From positions 868,001 to 932,000 of the forward strand of contig CAVYDJ010000002.1 of NCBI GenBank assembly GCA_963767285.1: 64,000 bases of DNA. Reading direction: 5' to 3'. The translations under genes and the position numbers were made by a program. Below are positions 52,827 through 63,099 of the stretch, piece after piece. The stretch comes from WHSW01 sp963767285 (lineage in GTDB: Bacteria; Actinomycetota; Thermoleophilia; Solirubrobacterales; 70-9). Position 1 is the stretch's first letter. Each line of letters begins with the position of its first letter. The notes under the pieces were generated by a model that was given only the letters and a program-made list of their open reading frames with translations, made no database searches and was not told the origin of the DNA.

Positions 52827-53857
52827 TCGCTGCACAGATTGCCGCTCAGATCGACATCGGCGACATCCCCTCGACGGCGATCGACCGCGGCCAGGTTCTG
52901 ATCGCCGGGATGGCGGCGATGCTGATCACGATCTTCCTGGGCCCGAAGTTCATCGGCTTCCTGCGGGTGCGGGAGTTCGGCCAGCAGATCCGCGAGGAGG
53001 GCCCGCAGGAGCATCACGCGAAGGCCGGGACGCCGACGATGGGCGGGCTGATCCTCTTCCTTGCGATCGCGGTCCCCTACCTGGTCCTCTCCGATCGCGA
53101 CACCGCCAGCCTCGCCGTGTTCGGGGTCGCGATGGGCTGTGCCGTCCTGGGCTTCGCCGACGACTTCACGAAGATCTCGAAGCGGCGGTCGCTCGGGCTC
53201 TCGGCCCGATACAAGCTGCTCGGGCAGATCGCGATCGCGCTTGCCCTGTGGTGGGTCGCCTACGACGAGCTCGGCCTCAAGCCGGCGCTCGACTCCCACA
53301 TCTTCGACACCACCATCTACCTGGGCCCGGTCCTATACCTGCTGTTCGTCTTCCTCGTCGTCGCCGGGGCGTCGAACGCCGTCAACCTCACCGACGGCCT
53401 CGACGGCCTGGCGGCGGGGTCGTGCGGGATCGTCCTGCTCGCCTACATGGCGATCACGATCACCAACGGCCAGGCCGACCTGGCGCTCCTCGCGGCCTGC
53501 TTCGTCGGTGCCTCGATCGGCTTCCTGTGGTTCAACGCCTTCCCGGCCTCGATCTTCATGGGCGACACGGGCTCGCTCGGGCTCGGAGGTGCGATCGGTG
53601 CCTTCGCGGTCATGACCCAGACCGAGCTGCTGCTGATCATCCTCGGCGGGATCTTCGTGATCGAGGCGCTCTCGGTCGCCGTCCAGGTGATCAGCTTCAA
53701 GATGTTCCGCCGCCGGGTCCTGCTGATGGCCCCGGTCCACCACCACTTCGAGCTGATGGCGTGGTCGGAGACCAAGATCATGCTCCGCTTCTGGATCGTC
53801 GCGGCGGTCTGCAGCGGGATCGGCTACGTGCTCTACCAGAACTCGATCGGCAGCTAA
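52823..53857 (+). CDS. mraY: Phospho-MurNAc-pentapeptide transferase MraY
   Basis: A 344-residue enzyme with about 10 membrane helices that makes lipid I from UDP-MurNAc-pentapeptide and undecaprenyl phosphate. Hallmarks are HHAKAGTPTMGGL near residues 68-80, FADDFTKI near 111-118, NAVNLTDGLDGLAAG near 185-199, FMGDTGSLGLG and PVHHHFEL. The first 40 residues differ from typical MraY (IAAQIDIGDIPSTAID) and may be a weakly conserved leader. The stop overlaps tail to tail with a minus-strand gene. Confidence 0.95.
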   Translation: MIAAQIAAQIDIGDIPSTAIDRGQVLIAGMAAMLITIFLGPKFIGFLRVREFGQQIREEGPQEHHAKAGTPTMGGLILFLAIAVPYLVLSDRDTASLAVFGVAMGCAVLGFADDFTKISKRRSLGLSARYKLLGQIAIALALWWVAYDELGLKPALDSHIFDTTIYLGPVLYLLFVFLVVAGASNAVNLTDGLDGLAAGSCGIVLLAYMAITITNGQADLALLAACFVGASIGFLWFNAFPASIFMGDTGSLGLGGAIGAFAVMTQTELLLIILGGIFVIEALSVAVQVISFKMFRRRVLLMAPVHHHFELMAWSETKIMLRFWIVAAVCSGIGYVLYQNSIGS

Positions 53858-54252
53858 GCGGTGTCGGTGAACCCGGCGGCGGTCTCGCGCAGTCGCCGCC
53901 GGCCGAGCATCAGGGCCCAGAGGCCGGCCAACGGCCCCTCGACGTAGAGGCGGTGGCTGCGCTCGGATCCCGGGCCCTGGGCCTCCACGATCCGCTCGTG
54001 ACCGACTCGGGCGCCCGGCAGCCGGTACTCGGTGACCAGCCGCCGGCCCGGGTCCAGCGCCGTCACCTCGTGGGTCGTCGTGCCGCCCTTGCGCAGCTTG
54101 ACCCGGATCACGGCTCCCTCCGCAAGCGGCCCCTCGATGCTCGCGCTCTGGACCCGCGCGTCCCACTCCGACCATCGCTCAGGCTTTGCCCAGCGGGCCC
54201 AGACGGCGCTCGCCGGGGTGTTCGTTCCTCGCGAGTCGAGCGCCTCGAACAA
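53854..54252 (-). CDS. SRPBCC (START/polyketide cyclase-like) family protein
   Basis: A 132-residue lipid- or polyketide-binding fold protein. The N-terminal TPASAVWARWAKPERWSEWD segment and the strands GAVIRVKLRKGG and RRLVTEYRLPG are typical of the family. TTG 54252 is the best start, since further upstream the reading frame enters the preceding gene. It and the next minus-strand gene form a small antisense pair inside the division cluster. Function unknown. Confidence 0.75.
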   Translation of the reverse strand: MFEALDSRGTNTPASAVWARWAKPERWSEWDARVQSASIEGPLAEGAVIRVKLRKGGTTTHEVTALDPGRRLVTEYRLPGARVGHERIVEAQGPGSERSHRLYVEGPLAGLWALMLGRRRLRETAAGFTDTA

Positions 54253-54260
54253 ACCTGAGC

Positions 54261-54695
54261 CTACGCCGGCAGCGGCGAGCCGGCGAAGGCGAAGAACCAG
54301 ATCAGCATCCCGATCGAGGCGACGACCGCGGTGCCGACGAAGACCGCCTCGACCGGGCTCAGCTTCTGGGTCCCGGGCCGGTAGGGCTCGTCGCGCATGC
54401 TGCGGTTCCACGGGTAGCGCGCCGGTGCCTTTTCCTCCGCGGCCTCGCTGCGAGCCTGGATCGCGCCGGCGATCATCAGGACGACCACGTAGGTGGCGAG
54501 GATGCCGACGAAGAGGATCGCTGCGGTCGACCCCTCGACGTGGTCGGTGCCGCGCGAGGCCTGGATCAGCGATCCGATCCAGATCCACGCCAGTGGCACG
54601 CCCGCCCCGATCACCGCCGCGGCGATGATCTCGAGGACGAACCGCCCCGTTCTCCCCGAGGCCCGCTTGAGCTTCGATCCCTCGGTCGCGTTCAT
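54261..54695 (-). CDS. Small membrane protein of unknown function
   Basis: A 144-residue protein with three predicted membrane helices: about 20-45 (FVLEIIAAAVIGAGVPLAWIW), 60-82 (AAILFVGILATYVVVLMIAG) and 117-140 (AVFVGTAVVASIGMLIWFFAF). A TACCTT box on the minus strand lies 8 nt before ATG 54695, so I prefer it to ATG 54698. It is 8 nt upstream of the SRPBCC gene and runs opposite to the cluster. No family recognised. Confidence 0.65.
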   Translation of the reverse strand: MNATEGSKLKRASGRTGRFVLEIIAAAVIGAGVPLAWIWIGSLIQASRGTDHVEGSTAAILFVGILATYVVVLMIAGAIQARSEAAEEKAPARYPWNRSMRDEPYRPGTQKLSPVEAVFVGTAVVASIGMLIWFFAFAGSPLPA

Positions 54696-54738
54696 CATCA
54701 GGGAAGGTAGCGGGGACCGCGCGCGCGAAACTACCGGC

Positions 54739-56052
54739 GTGCCCGATAACAAGCTCCGTCCGCCGCTGCCGCCCGGTCCGTTCCTGGTCGTCGGCCTGGC
54801 CCGCTCCGGCCAGGCGGCGGCGCGGATGCTCGCCGCCCGTGGCGAGACGGTGATCGGGGTCGACTCCGGCTCGCCGGCCGGCGCCGAGGCGCTGCGCGAC
54901 GCGGGGGTCGAGGTCCGGCTCGAGACCGACGGGGTCGAAGGCGTCGAGCAAGCAGGCTCGGTGATCAAGAGCCCGGGGGTTCCGGCCTCGGCGCCGGTGA
55001 TCGCGGCGGCGCGCGAGCACGGCCTGCCGGTGATCGGCGAGCTCGAGCTCGCCTGGCGCCTGCTCCCGAACCGCTTCTGCGCGGTCACCGGCACGAACGG
55101 CAAGACGACGGTGGCCGAGCTGCTCGGCCACATCTGGCGAACCGCGGGCGAGCCGGTCGCGGTCGCCGGCAACGTCGGCACGCCGCTGGCCTCGCTGGTC
55201 GGCGAGGTCGATCCGCGGGCGACGATCGTCTGCGAGGCGTCGAGCTTCCAGCTGGAGGACAGCGAGGCATTCGCGCCGGAGTGCGGGATCCTGCTCAACC
55301 TCACCCCCGACCATCTCGACCGCCATCGGACGATGGCGGAATACCGCGACGCGAAGCTGCGCCTGTTCGCGAATCAGGTCCCGGGCGACGTCGCCGTCTT
55401 CGATGGCGACGACCCCGAGCTCGCCGGGGTCGAGATCCCGGGCGCCGGCCGCAGGCTGGACTTCGCCGACCGCATCGGGAGCTTCGAGATCTCGTTGCCC
55501 GGCCGCCACAACGCCGCCAACGCCGCTGCCGCCGCGGTCGCGGCGTCGGCGATGGGGGTCGCCGACGATGCGATCGCCGCGGCCCTGGCGAGCTTTCCGG
55601 GCGTGCCGCACCGGCTCGAGCGGGTGGCCGAGGTCGACGGGGTCCTCTTCGTCAACGACTCGAAGGCGACCAACGTCGCCGCGGCGGCCGCGGCGATGCG
55701 CGCGTTCGACGGCGGCGTGCGGGCGATCCTCGGCGGCTCGACCAAGGGCGAGGACTTCACCGGGCTCGCTGCGCCGGTCGCCGAGCGCTGCGTCGCCTGC
55801 TACCTGATCGGCGAGGCGGCGGAGCAAATCGACCGCGACCTCGAGCCGGCCTGGGGGGCGGGTGTTGCTCGCCGCCGTCCGGGCGACCTCGCGGCCGCGG
55901 TCGCCGAAGCCGCGGCCGAGGCGAGCCCGGGAGAGATCGTGCTGCTGGCACCCGCCTGCGCCAGCTTCGACGCCTACCGCGACTTCGAGCAGCGCGGCGA
56001 GCACTTCCGGACGCTGGTCGCCGAGCTTGGCTCGCGCCCGGCCCAGGCATGA
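54739..56052 (+). CDS. murD: UDP-MurNAc-L-alanine--D-glutamate ligase MurD
   Basis: A 437-residue Mur ligase adding D-Glu. The N-terminal Rossmann-like VVGLARSGQAAARML is near residues 15-29, ATP motif TGTNGKTTVAEL near 116-127, SSFQLED near 167-173, LTPDHLDRH and the C-terminal NDSKATN near 301-307. GTG 54739 gives the right N-terminus. It restarts the cluster after the antisense pair, so it may need its own promoter within 54.7 kb. Confidence 0.95.
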   Translation: MPDNKLRPPLPPGPFLVVGLARSGQAAARMLAARGETVIGVDSGSPAGAEALRDAGVEVRLETDGVEGVEQAGSVIKSPGVPASAPVIAAAREHGLPVIGELELAWRLLPNRFCAVTGTNGKTTVAELLGHIWRTAGEPVAVAGNVGTPLASLVGEVDPRATIVCEASSFQLEDSEAFAPECGILLNLTPDHLDRHRTMAEYRDAKLRLFANQVPGDVAVFDGDDPELAGVEIPGAGRRLDFADRIGSFEISLPGRHNAANAAAAAVAASAMGVADDAIAAALASFPGVPHRLERVAEVDGVLFVNDSKATNVAAAAAAMRAFDGGVRAILGGSTKGEDFTGLAAPVAERCVACYLIGEAAEQIDRDLEPAWGAGVARRRPGDLAAAVAEAAAEASPGEIVLLAPACASFDAYRDFEQRGEHFRTLVAELGSRPAQA

Positions 56053-56082
56053 TTTCGGCCCTCGGGGGCGAAAAGATTCCGG

Positions 56083-57372
56083 ATGTCCCCGAAGGGCGCC
56101 CGCTCTCCTGCGAAAAACCACCCGATCGAGTACTCGCTGCTGCTCACCGCGACCCTCTGCCTGCTGGCTTTCGGGGTCGTCATGGTCTTCAGCGCCAGCT
56201 CGACCACATCGCTGCTCGGCGAGTCGGGTGACAGCGCCTATTACCTGAAGCGGACCCTGATCTTCGGCGCCGTCGGGCTCGGCGTGATGCACCTCCTCGC
56301 CCGTCGCGGAGTGCAGTTCATGCGGCCGCTGACGCCGCTGCTCCTGGCCGGCTCGATCTTCCTCTGCCTGCTGGTCATGGTCCCCGGGTTCGGGGTCGAG
56401 GTGAACGGTTCGCGCGCCTGGCTCGCCGCCGGTCCGCTGCAGATTCAGCCCTCCGAGCTGCTCAAGATCGGGCTCGTCCTGTTCACCGCCAACCTGCTGG
56501 CGACCCGGCCCGAGGTCGTTCGCGGCGGGCTCGGGCCGATGCTGCCGGTCCTGACCGTGGTCGGCGTCGGGGTGATGATCGTCGGGGTTGGCGACCTCGG
56601 CACGGCGCTGGTCACCTGCCTGGTCATCACAGCGCTGCTGGTCGGCGCCGGGGCACGGCTGCGCGACCTCGGCCTGCTCGCCGCCGGCGCCGGCGCCGTC
56701 GTCCTGCTCGCGGTGATGATCGAGCCCTACCGGGTCGCGCGGATCACGTCCTTCCTCGACCCCGGCGGGGATCCCGGCGGGGCCGGGTTCCAGCTGATCC
56801 AGGCGAAGATCGCGCTCGGCTCCGGCGGCCTCTTCGGGGTGGGGCTGGGGGAGAGCCTGCAGAAGGCCTTCTACCTGCCCGAGGCCCACACCGACATGAT
56901 CGCCGCGGTGATCGGCGAGGAGCTGGGGATGGTCGGGATCGGCGCCCTGGTCGGCCTCTACGGCCTGTTCGGGTACGCCGGCTTCCGGATCGCCCAGAGC
57001 GCGCGCGACCGCTACGGCAAGCTGCTCGCCGCCGGTCTGACCTCGATGGTCCTCGTCCAGGCGCTGGTCAACCTGCTCGCCGTCTTCGGGCTCGCTCCCC
57101 TGACCGGAGTGCCGCTGCCGTTTGTCTCCTACGGCAACGCGAGCATGCTGGTGATGCTGGCCGCCGTCGGCTTGCTGCTGAACGTCTCCCGGGGCGGCAG
57201 CGCCCGGTCGGCGACGAAGCCGTCGAGCGCCGGTGGGAGACTCCGCGTCGTCGACGGTGCCGCCAAGCCTCCAAGAACCACTCGAAGACCGGCCCAGAGT
57301 CGTGATCGCCGCCGGCGGCACGGCGGGGCACGTCGTTCCGGCGCTCGCGGTAGCCGACGCGCTTCGGGCTGA
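56083..57372 (+). CDS. ftsW: Lipid II polymerase FtsW (SEDS family)
   Basis: A 429-residue SEDS glycosyltransferase with 10 membrane helices. Conserved points are VNGSRAWLAAGPLQIQPSEL near residues 107-126 and EAHTDMIAAVIGEELGMVG near 267-285, with the catalytic Asp. PLPFVSYGNASMLVMLAAVG near 345-364 closes the core. A basic cytoplasmic tail of about 55 residues follows and is encoded in the region that overlaps murG by 140 nt. It works with FtsI. Confidence 0.95.
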   Translation: MSPKGARSPAKNHPIEYSLLLTATLCLLAFGVVMVFSASSTTSLLGESGDSAYYLKRTLIFGAVGLGVMHLLARRGVQFMRPLTPLLLAGSIFLCLLVMVPGFGVEVNGSRAWLAAGPLQIQPSELLKIGLVLFTANLLATRPEVVRGGLGPMLPVLTVVGVGVMIVGVGDLGTALVTCLVITALLVGAGARLRDLGLLAAGAGAVVLLAVMIEPYRVARITSFLDPGGDPGGAGFQLIQAKIALGSGGLFGVGLGESLQKAFYLPEAHTDMIAAVIGEELGMVGIGALVGLYGLFGYAGFRIAQSARDRYGKLLAAGLTSMVLVQALVNLLAVFGLAPLTGVPLPFVSYGNASMLVMLAAVGLLLNVSRGGSARSATKPSSAGGRLRVVDGAAKPPRTTRRPAQSRDRRRRHGGARRSGARGSRRASG

Positions 57373-58386
57373 GGGCGCGGCGGTCACCTTCCTCGGCGCC
57401 TCCGACCGCGCCGAGGCGACGGTTGTGCCGGAGGCGGGCTACGAGATCGACTTGCTGCGCCTCCGCGGCCTCGACCGTGGCAACCCGGTGCGCGCCGCCG
57501 GTGCGCTGCGCCTGGCGGCTGCCGCGGTGCCCGAAGCGCGGCGAGTGCTGCGCGAACGGGGCGCCCAGGCCGTGCTCGGGGGTGGCGGCTACGTCGCCGG
57601 ACCGGCCGGCCTGGCGGCGGCCACGCTGCGGCTGCCGCTCGTCCTGACCGAGGCCGATCGCCATCTCGGGCTCACCAATCGGATGCTCGCGCGACGCGCC
57701 CACCGGGTCTGCCTCGCGTTCCCGATCGAGGGTCGCAGCGGGCCCCGGTATCTGGTGACGGGCCGGCCGATCCCGGCCGCGATCGTCGCGGCCGATCGCG
57801 AGGCCGCGCGCGAGCGGTTCGGAATCGCCGCCGGCGACGGCTGCCTGCTCGTCTTCGGAGGCAGCCAGGGCGCCCGCTCGATCAACCTCGCGGCGCTCGA
57901 GGCGTTTGCCGGCCCCGGTGCCTCCGGCCGCGACTTCCACGTCCTCCACATCAGCGGCAGCCGCGACCACGATGACGTCGCCAAGACCCTCGCCGAGGCC
58001 CCGAACAGCGACCGCTACACGCTGGTCGAATACGAGCCCGGGCTCGCCGACGCGCTCGCTGCCTCCGACCTCGTGCTCGCCCGCGCCGGCGGGTCGATCT
58101 TCGAGATCGCCGCGGCCAGGCGGCCCGCGATCCTCGTCCCCTACCCCCACGCGACGGGCGACCACCAGCACGCGAACGCCGCCTGGATGGCCGACGGAGG
58201 CGCCGCGATCGTGGTCGAGGACGCGGAGCTCGACCCTGGATACCTGCGCGGCCTGGTCCGGGATCTGTTCAGTGACCCGCCGCGGCTCGAGGGCATGGCG
58301 GCGGCCGCCGCGGCGCTCGCCCGGCCCGACGCCGCCGAGCGCGTCGCCCAAGAGCTCCTCAGCGCGATCGGCAAACCTGTAGGGCC

Positions 58387-58390
<4 letters not shown>
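57233..58390 (+). CDS. murG: UDP-GlcNAc--lipid I transferase MurG
   Basis: A 385-residue GT28 glycosyltransferase making lipid II. The N-terminal glycine-rich loop VVIAAGGTAGHVVPAL is near residues 23-38, GGGGYVAGPAG near 116-126, FGGSQGARSIN near 208-218, and the UDP-GlcNAc site LVLARAGGSIFEIAA near 281-295. GTG 57233 gives 140 nt of overlap with ftsW. GTG 57302 is a possible shorter start close to the usual MurG N-terminus; even then the genes overlap by 71 nt. Confidence 0.93.
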
Positions 58391-60813
<2,423 letters not shown>

Positions 60814-61059
60814 AAGGCGAAGGCGAAGGCGAAGCCGCGCGCGGCGACCAAGTCCACGGCCGCCAAGCGCGTTGCGAACACGCGCCGGGCCACGCCGCGA
60901 AAGCCGGCCTCGCGGACGTCCGCCCGCCGGCCGGCCGCACGCCGCCCCCGCGCCCGCCGGCCGTCCGTCCGCCGAACGCGCCGCGCCTGGTCGCGTCCGC
61001 GGCCCCTACGGGCCGCCCGCGGGGCCTTCTCGGGCGCCTCCTGGCGTTACCGGCTCGGG

Positions 61060-61746
61060 GTGATCGTGATCCTCGCCGCGAGCCTCGCGGCCGGCTACTT
61101 CTTCTGGCTCCGTGACTCCTCGCTGGTCGCGGTGACCAACGTCGACGTTGCCGGCGTGAGCAGTGGCGATCCCGCCCGGATCCGCGCCGACCTGACCAGG
61201 GCCGCCGAGAAGCAGACGACCCTGCACGTCGATGCGGGCGCGATCGAGAAGGTCGCCGCCGCCTACCCGACGATCGAATCGGTCAGCGTCGACCCCAACT
61301 TCCCCCACGGCATGCGGATCGAGGTCAACGAGCGCCCGCCGGCGATGATCGTCGACGCGGGCGGCCGCCAGGTCCCGGCCGCGGCCGACGGCACGCTGCT
61401 GACCGGGGTCGCGGTCGACGAGGACGAGGCGCTCCCCGTGCTTCGCGTCCACGAGATCCCGAACTCCGCCAGGCTGAACGACGCGCCGCTCCAGCAGGCG
61501 CTGATCGTCGGCGCCGCGCCCGCGCCGCTGCGCCCACTGGTCGAGAAGATCGACCACGACGAGGACTTCGGGGTCGTGGTTACGCTGCGCGGTGGGATCC
61601 CGGTCCGGTTCGGCAGCGGCTCCCGGGCGGCGGAGAAGTGGACCGCCGTCGCGGCCGTGCTCGCGGACCCGAAGCTCGACTCTCTCGCCTACCTCGACGT
61701 CCGGGTCCCTGAGCGGCCGGCCGCGGGGGGAGCGGCGACCGCCTGA
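61060..61746 (+). CDS. ftsQ: Cell division protein FtsQ/DivIB (N-terminus uncertain)
   Basis: A 228-residue bitopic protein as read from GTG 61060. The membrane helix is at residues about 1-17 (MIVILAASLAAGYFFWL). A POTRA domain follows (SLVAVTNVDVAGVSSGDPARI, about 20-90), then a beta domain (RIEVNERPPAMIVDAGGRQ). It belongs to the divisome with FtsL/FtsI/FtsW. Starting here leaves no cytoplasmic tail before the helix, which is unusual; the true N-terminus probably lies in the region 60731-61059. Confidence 0.85.
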   Translation: MIVILAASLAAGYFFWLRDSSLVAVTNVDVAGVSSGDPARIRADLTRAAEKQTTLHVDAGAIEKVAAAYPTIESVSVDPNFPHGMRIEVNERPPAMIVDAGGRQVPAAADGTLLTGVAVDEDEALPVLRVHEIPNSARLNDAPLQQALIVGAAPAPLRPLVEKIDHDEDFGVVVTLRGGIPVRFGSGSRAAEKWTAVAAVLADPKLDSLAYLDVRVPERPAAGGAATA

Positions 61747-61854
61747 CGCACGACTCTGGACCCATGGTCGAGACTTTAGGAAATATGTGAACCCTCGAGT
61801 TGAAATTGATGGTTGGGCGGTTGCACGATTCCGTGCTCACCTGCCGGACCTCAA

Positions 61855-61883
61855 TTGACACCGATGCGACGATGCCGTACCGT
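61855..61883 (+). promoter_or_regulatory. ftsZ: Probable ftsZ promoter
   Basis: TTGACA at 61855-61860, 17-nt spacer, TACCGT at 61878-61883, about 100 nt upstream of ftsZ. A second -10-like TATAGG is at 61894-61899. The 240-nt gap before ftsZ is less GC-rich than its surroundings, as expected for a promoter region. Confidence 0.6.
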
Positions 61884-61986
61884 CGCGCTCACGTATAGGC
61901 TGCTTGCTGCGGAAAACACTCAAGTCTGCCTTCAGCTTCGGACGGAACGCACGCAACGTATTTGGGTCAACTGAGGAACGGGAGAA

Positions 61987-63072
61987 ATGGTCGAGTCGTC
62001 CTATCTCGCGGTGATCAAGGTCGTCGGAGCCGGCGGCGGTGGCACCAATGCGGTCAGCCGCATGGTCGACGCCGGGCTCAAGGGCGTCGAGTTCATCGCC
62101 ATCAACACCGACGTCCAGGCCCTGCAGTCCTGCGAGGCCGACATCAAGCTTGCCGCGGGTCACAACCTGACCCACGGGCTCGGCGCGGGCGCCAACCCGG
62201 ACGTCGGCGCCGGCGCGGCGGCCGAGTCGCGCGACGACATCAAGGAGGCGCTGAAGGGCGCCGACATGGTCTTCGTCACCGCCGGCGAGGGCGGTGGGAC
62301 CGGGACCGGCGCTGCACCGGTGATCGCCGAGATCGCCAAGGAGGAGATCGGCGCGCTGACCGTGGGCGTGGTCACGAAGCCGTTCGAGTTCGAGGGCAAC
62401 CGCCGCATGCAGCAGGCCCTCGACGGGATCGACAAGCTGCGGGCCAAGGTCGACACGCTGATCATCGTCCCGAACCAGAAGCTGCTCGAGGTCGTCGAGC
62501 GCCGCACCTCCGTCCAGGAGGCGTTCCGGATGGCCGACGACATCCTGCGCCAGGGCGTGCAGGGGATCACCGACCTGATCACCACCCCGGGCCAGATCAA
62601 CCTCGACTTCGCCGACGTCCGCACCGTGATGTCCGACGCCGGCTCGGCCATGATGGGCATCGGGGCGGCATCCGGTGAGAATCGCGCCCAGGAGGCCGCC
62701 AAGATGGCGATCAACTCACCGCTGATGGAGGAGTCGATCGAGGGCGCCACCGGGATGCTCCTCAACTTCACCGGCTCCGACGAGCTCAACCTGTTCGAGG
62801 TCAACGAGGCCGCCGACATCGTCGTCTCGACGGCGGACAAGGGCGCCAACATCATCTTCGGGACCGTGATCGACCCGGGCATGGGCGACGAGGTCCGGGT
62901 GACCGTGATCGCGACCGGGTTCGAGGGCCGCGAGACGCTCGCTCGCAAGCCGATGCAGGTCCGCGAGCGCAGCCGCGCCCGCCGGGTCGGCGGGCTCGCC
63001 GATCGCGAGCGCCGCGAGCTCCAGGTTTCAGACGACGAGATCGACGTCCCGCCCTTCCTGCGCGGCAGCTGA
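61987..63072 (+). CDS. ftsZ: Cell division GTPase FtsZ
   Basis: A 361-residue tubulin homologue that forms the Z-ring. It has an N-terminal GTP-binding fold with VVGAGGGGTNAVSRM near residues 12-26 and the tubulin signature GGGTGTGAAP near 102-111. The synergy T7 loop is near TTPGQINLDFADV (about 199-211), and the C-terminal conserved peptide is DDEIDVPPFLRGS. No FtsA is encoded nearby, as is usual in actinobacteria. A GGGAGAA ribosome-binding site precedes ATG 61987. Confidence 0.97.
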   Translation: MVESSYLAVIKVVGAGGGGTNAVSRMVDAGLKGVEFIAINTDVQALQSCEADIKLAAGHNLTHGLGAGANPDVGAGAAAESRDDIKEALKGADMVFVTAGEGGGTGTGAAPVIAEIAKEEIGALTVGVVTKPFEFEGNRRMQQALDGIDKLRAKVDTLIIVPNQKLLEVVERRTSVQEAFRMADDILRQGVQGITDLITTPGQINLDFADVRTVMSDAGSAMMGIGAASGENRAQEAAKMAINSPLMEESIEGATGMLLNFTGSDELNLFEVNEAADIVVSTADKGANIIFGTVIDPGMGDEVRVTVIATGFEGRETLARKPMQVRERSRARRVGGLADRERRELQVSDDEIDVPPFLRGS

Positions 63073-63086
63073 GCCACCCCGCTGGA

Positions 63087-63092
63087 TAGCCT
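63087..63092 (+). promoter_or_regulatory. TAGCCT -10-like box of gcvT (leaderless)
   Basis: A TANNNT box 7 nt before GTG 63100. Confidence 0.4.
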
Positions 63093-63099
63093 GACCGTC

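Noticed and set aside
53854..57387. Very long minus-strand open frame across murD and ftsW
   Set aside because: A shadow of the plus-strand genes: GC-rich codons avoid stops on the opposite strand. Only its last part (SRPBCC gene) has family sequence.
60814..60834. GCGAAG hexamer repeats as a phase-variable tract controlling ftsQ
   Set aside because: The unit is 6 bp, so changes in copy number would not shift the frame.
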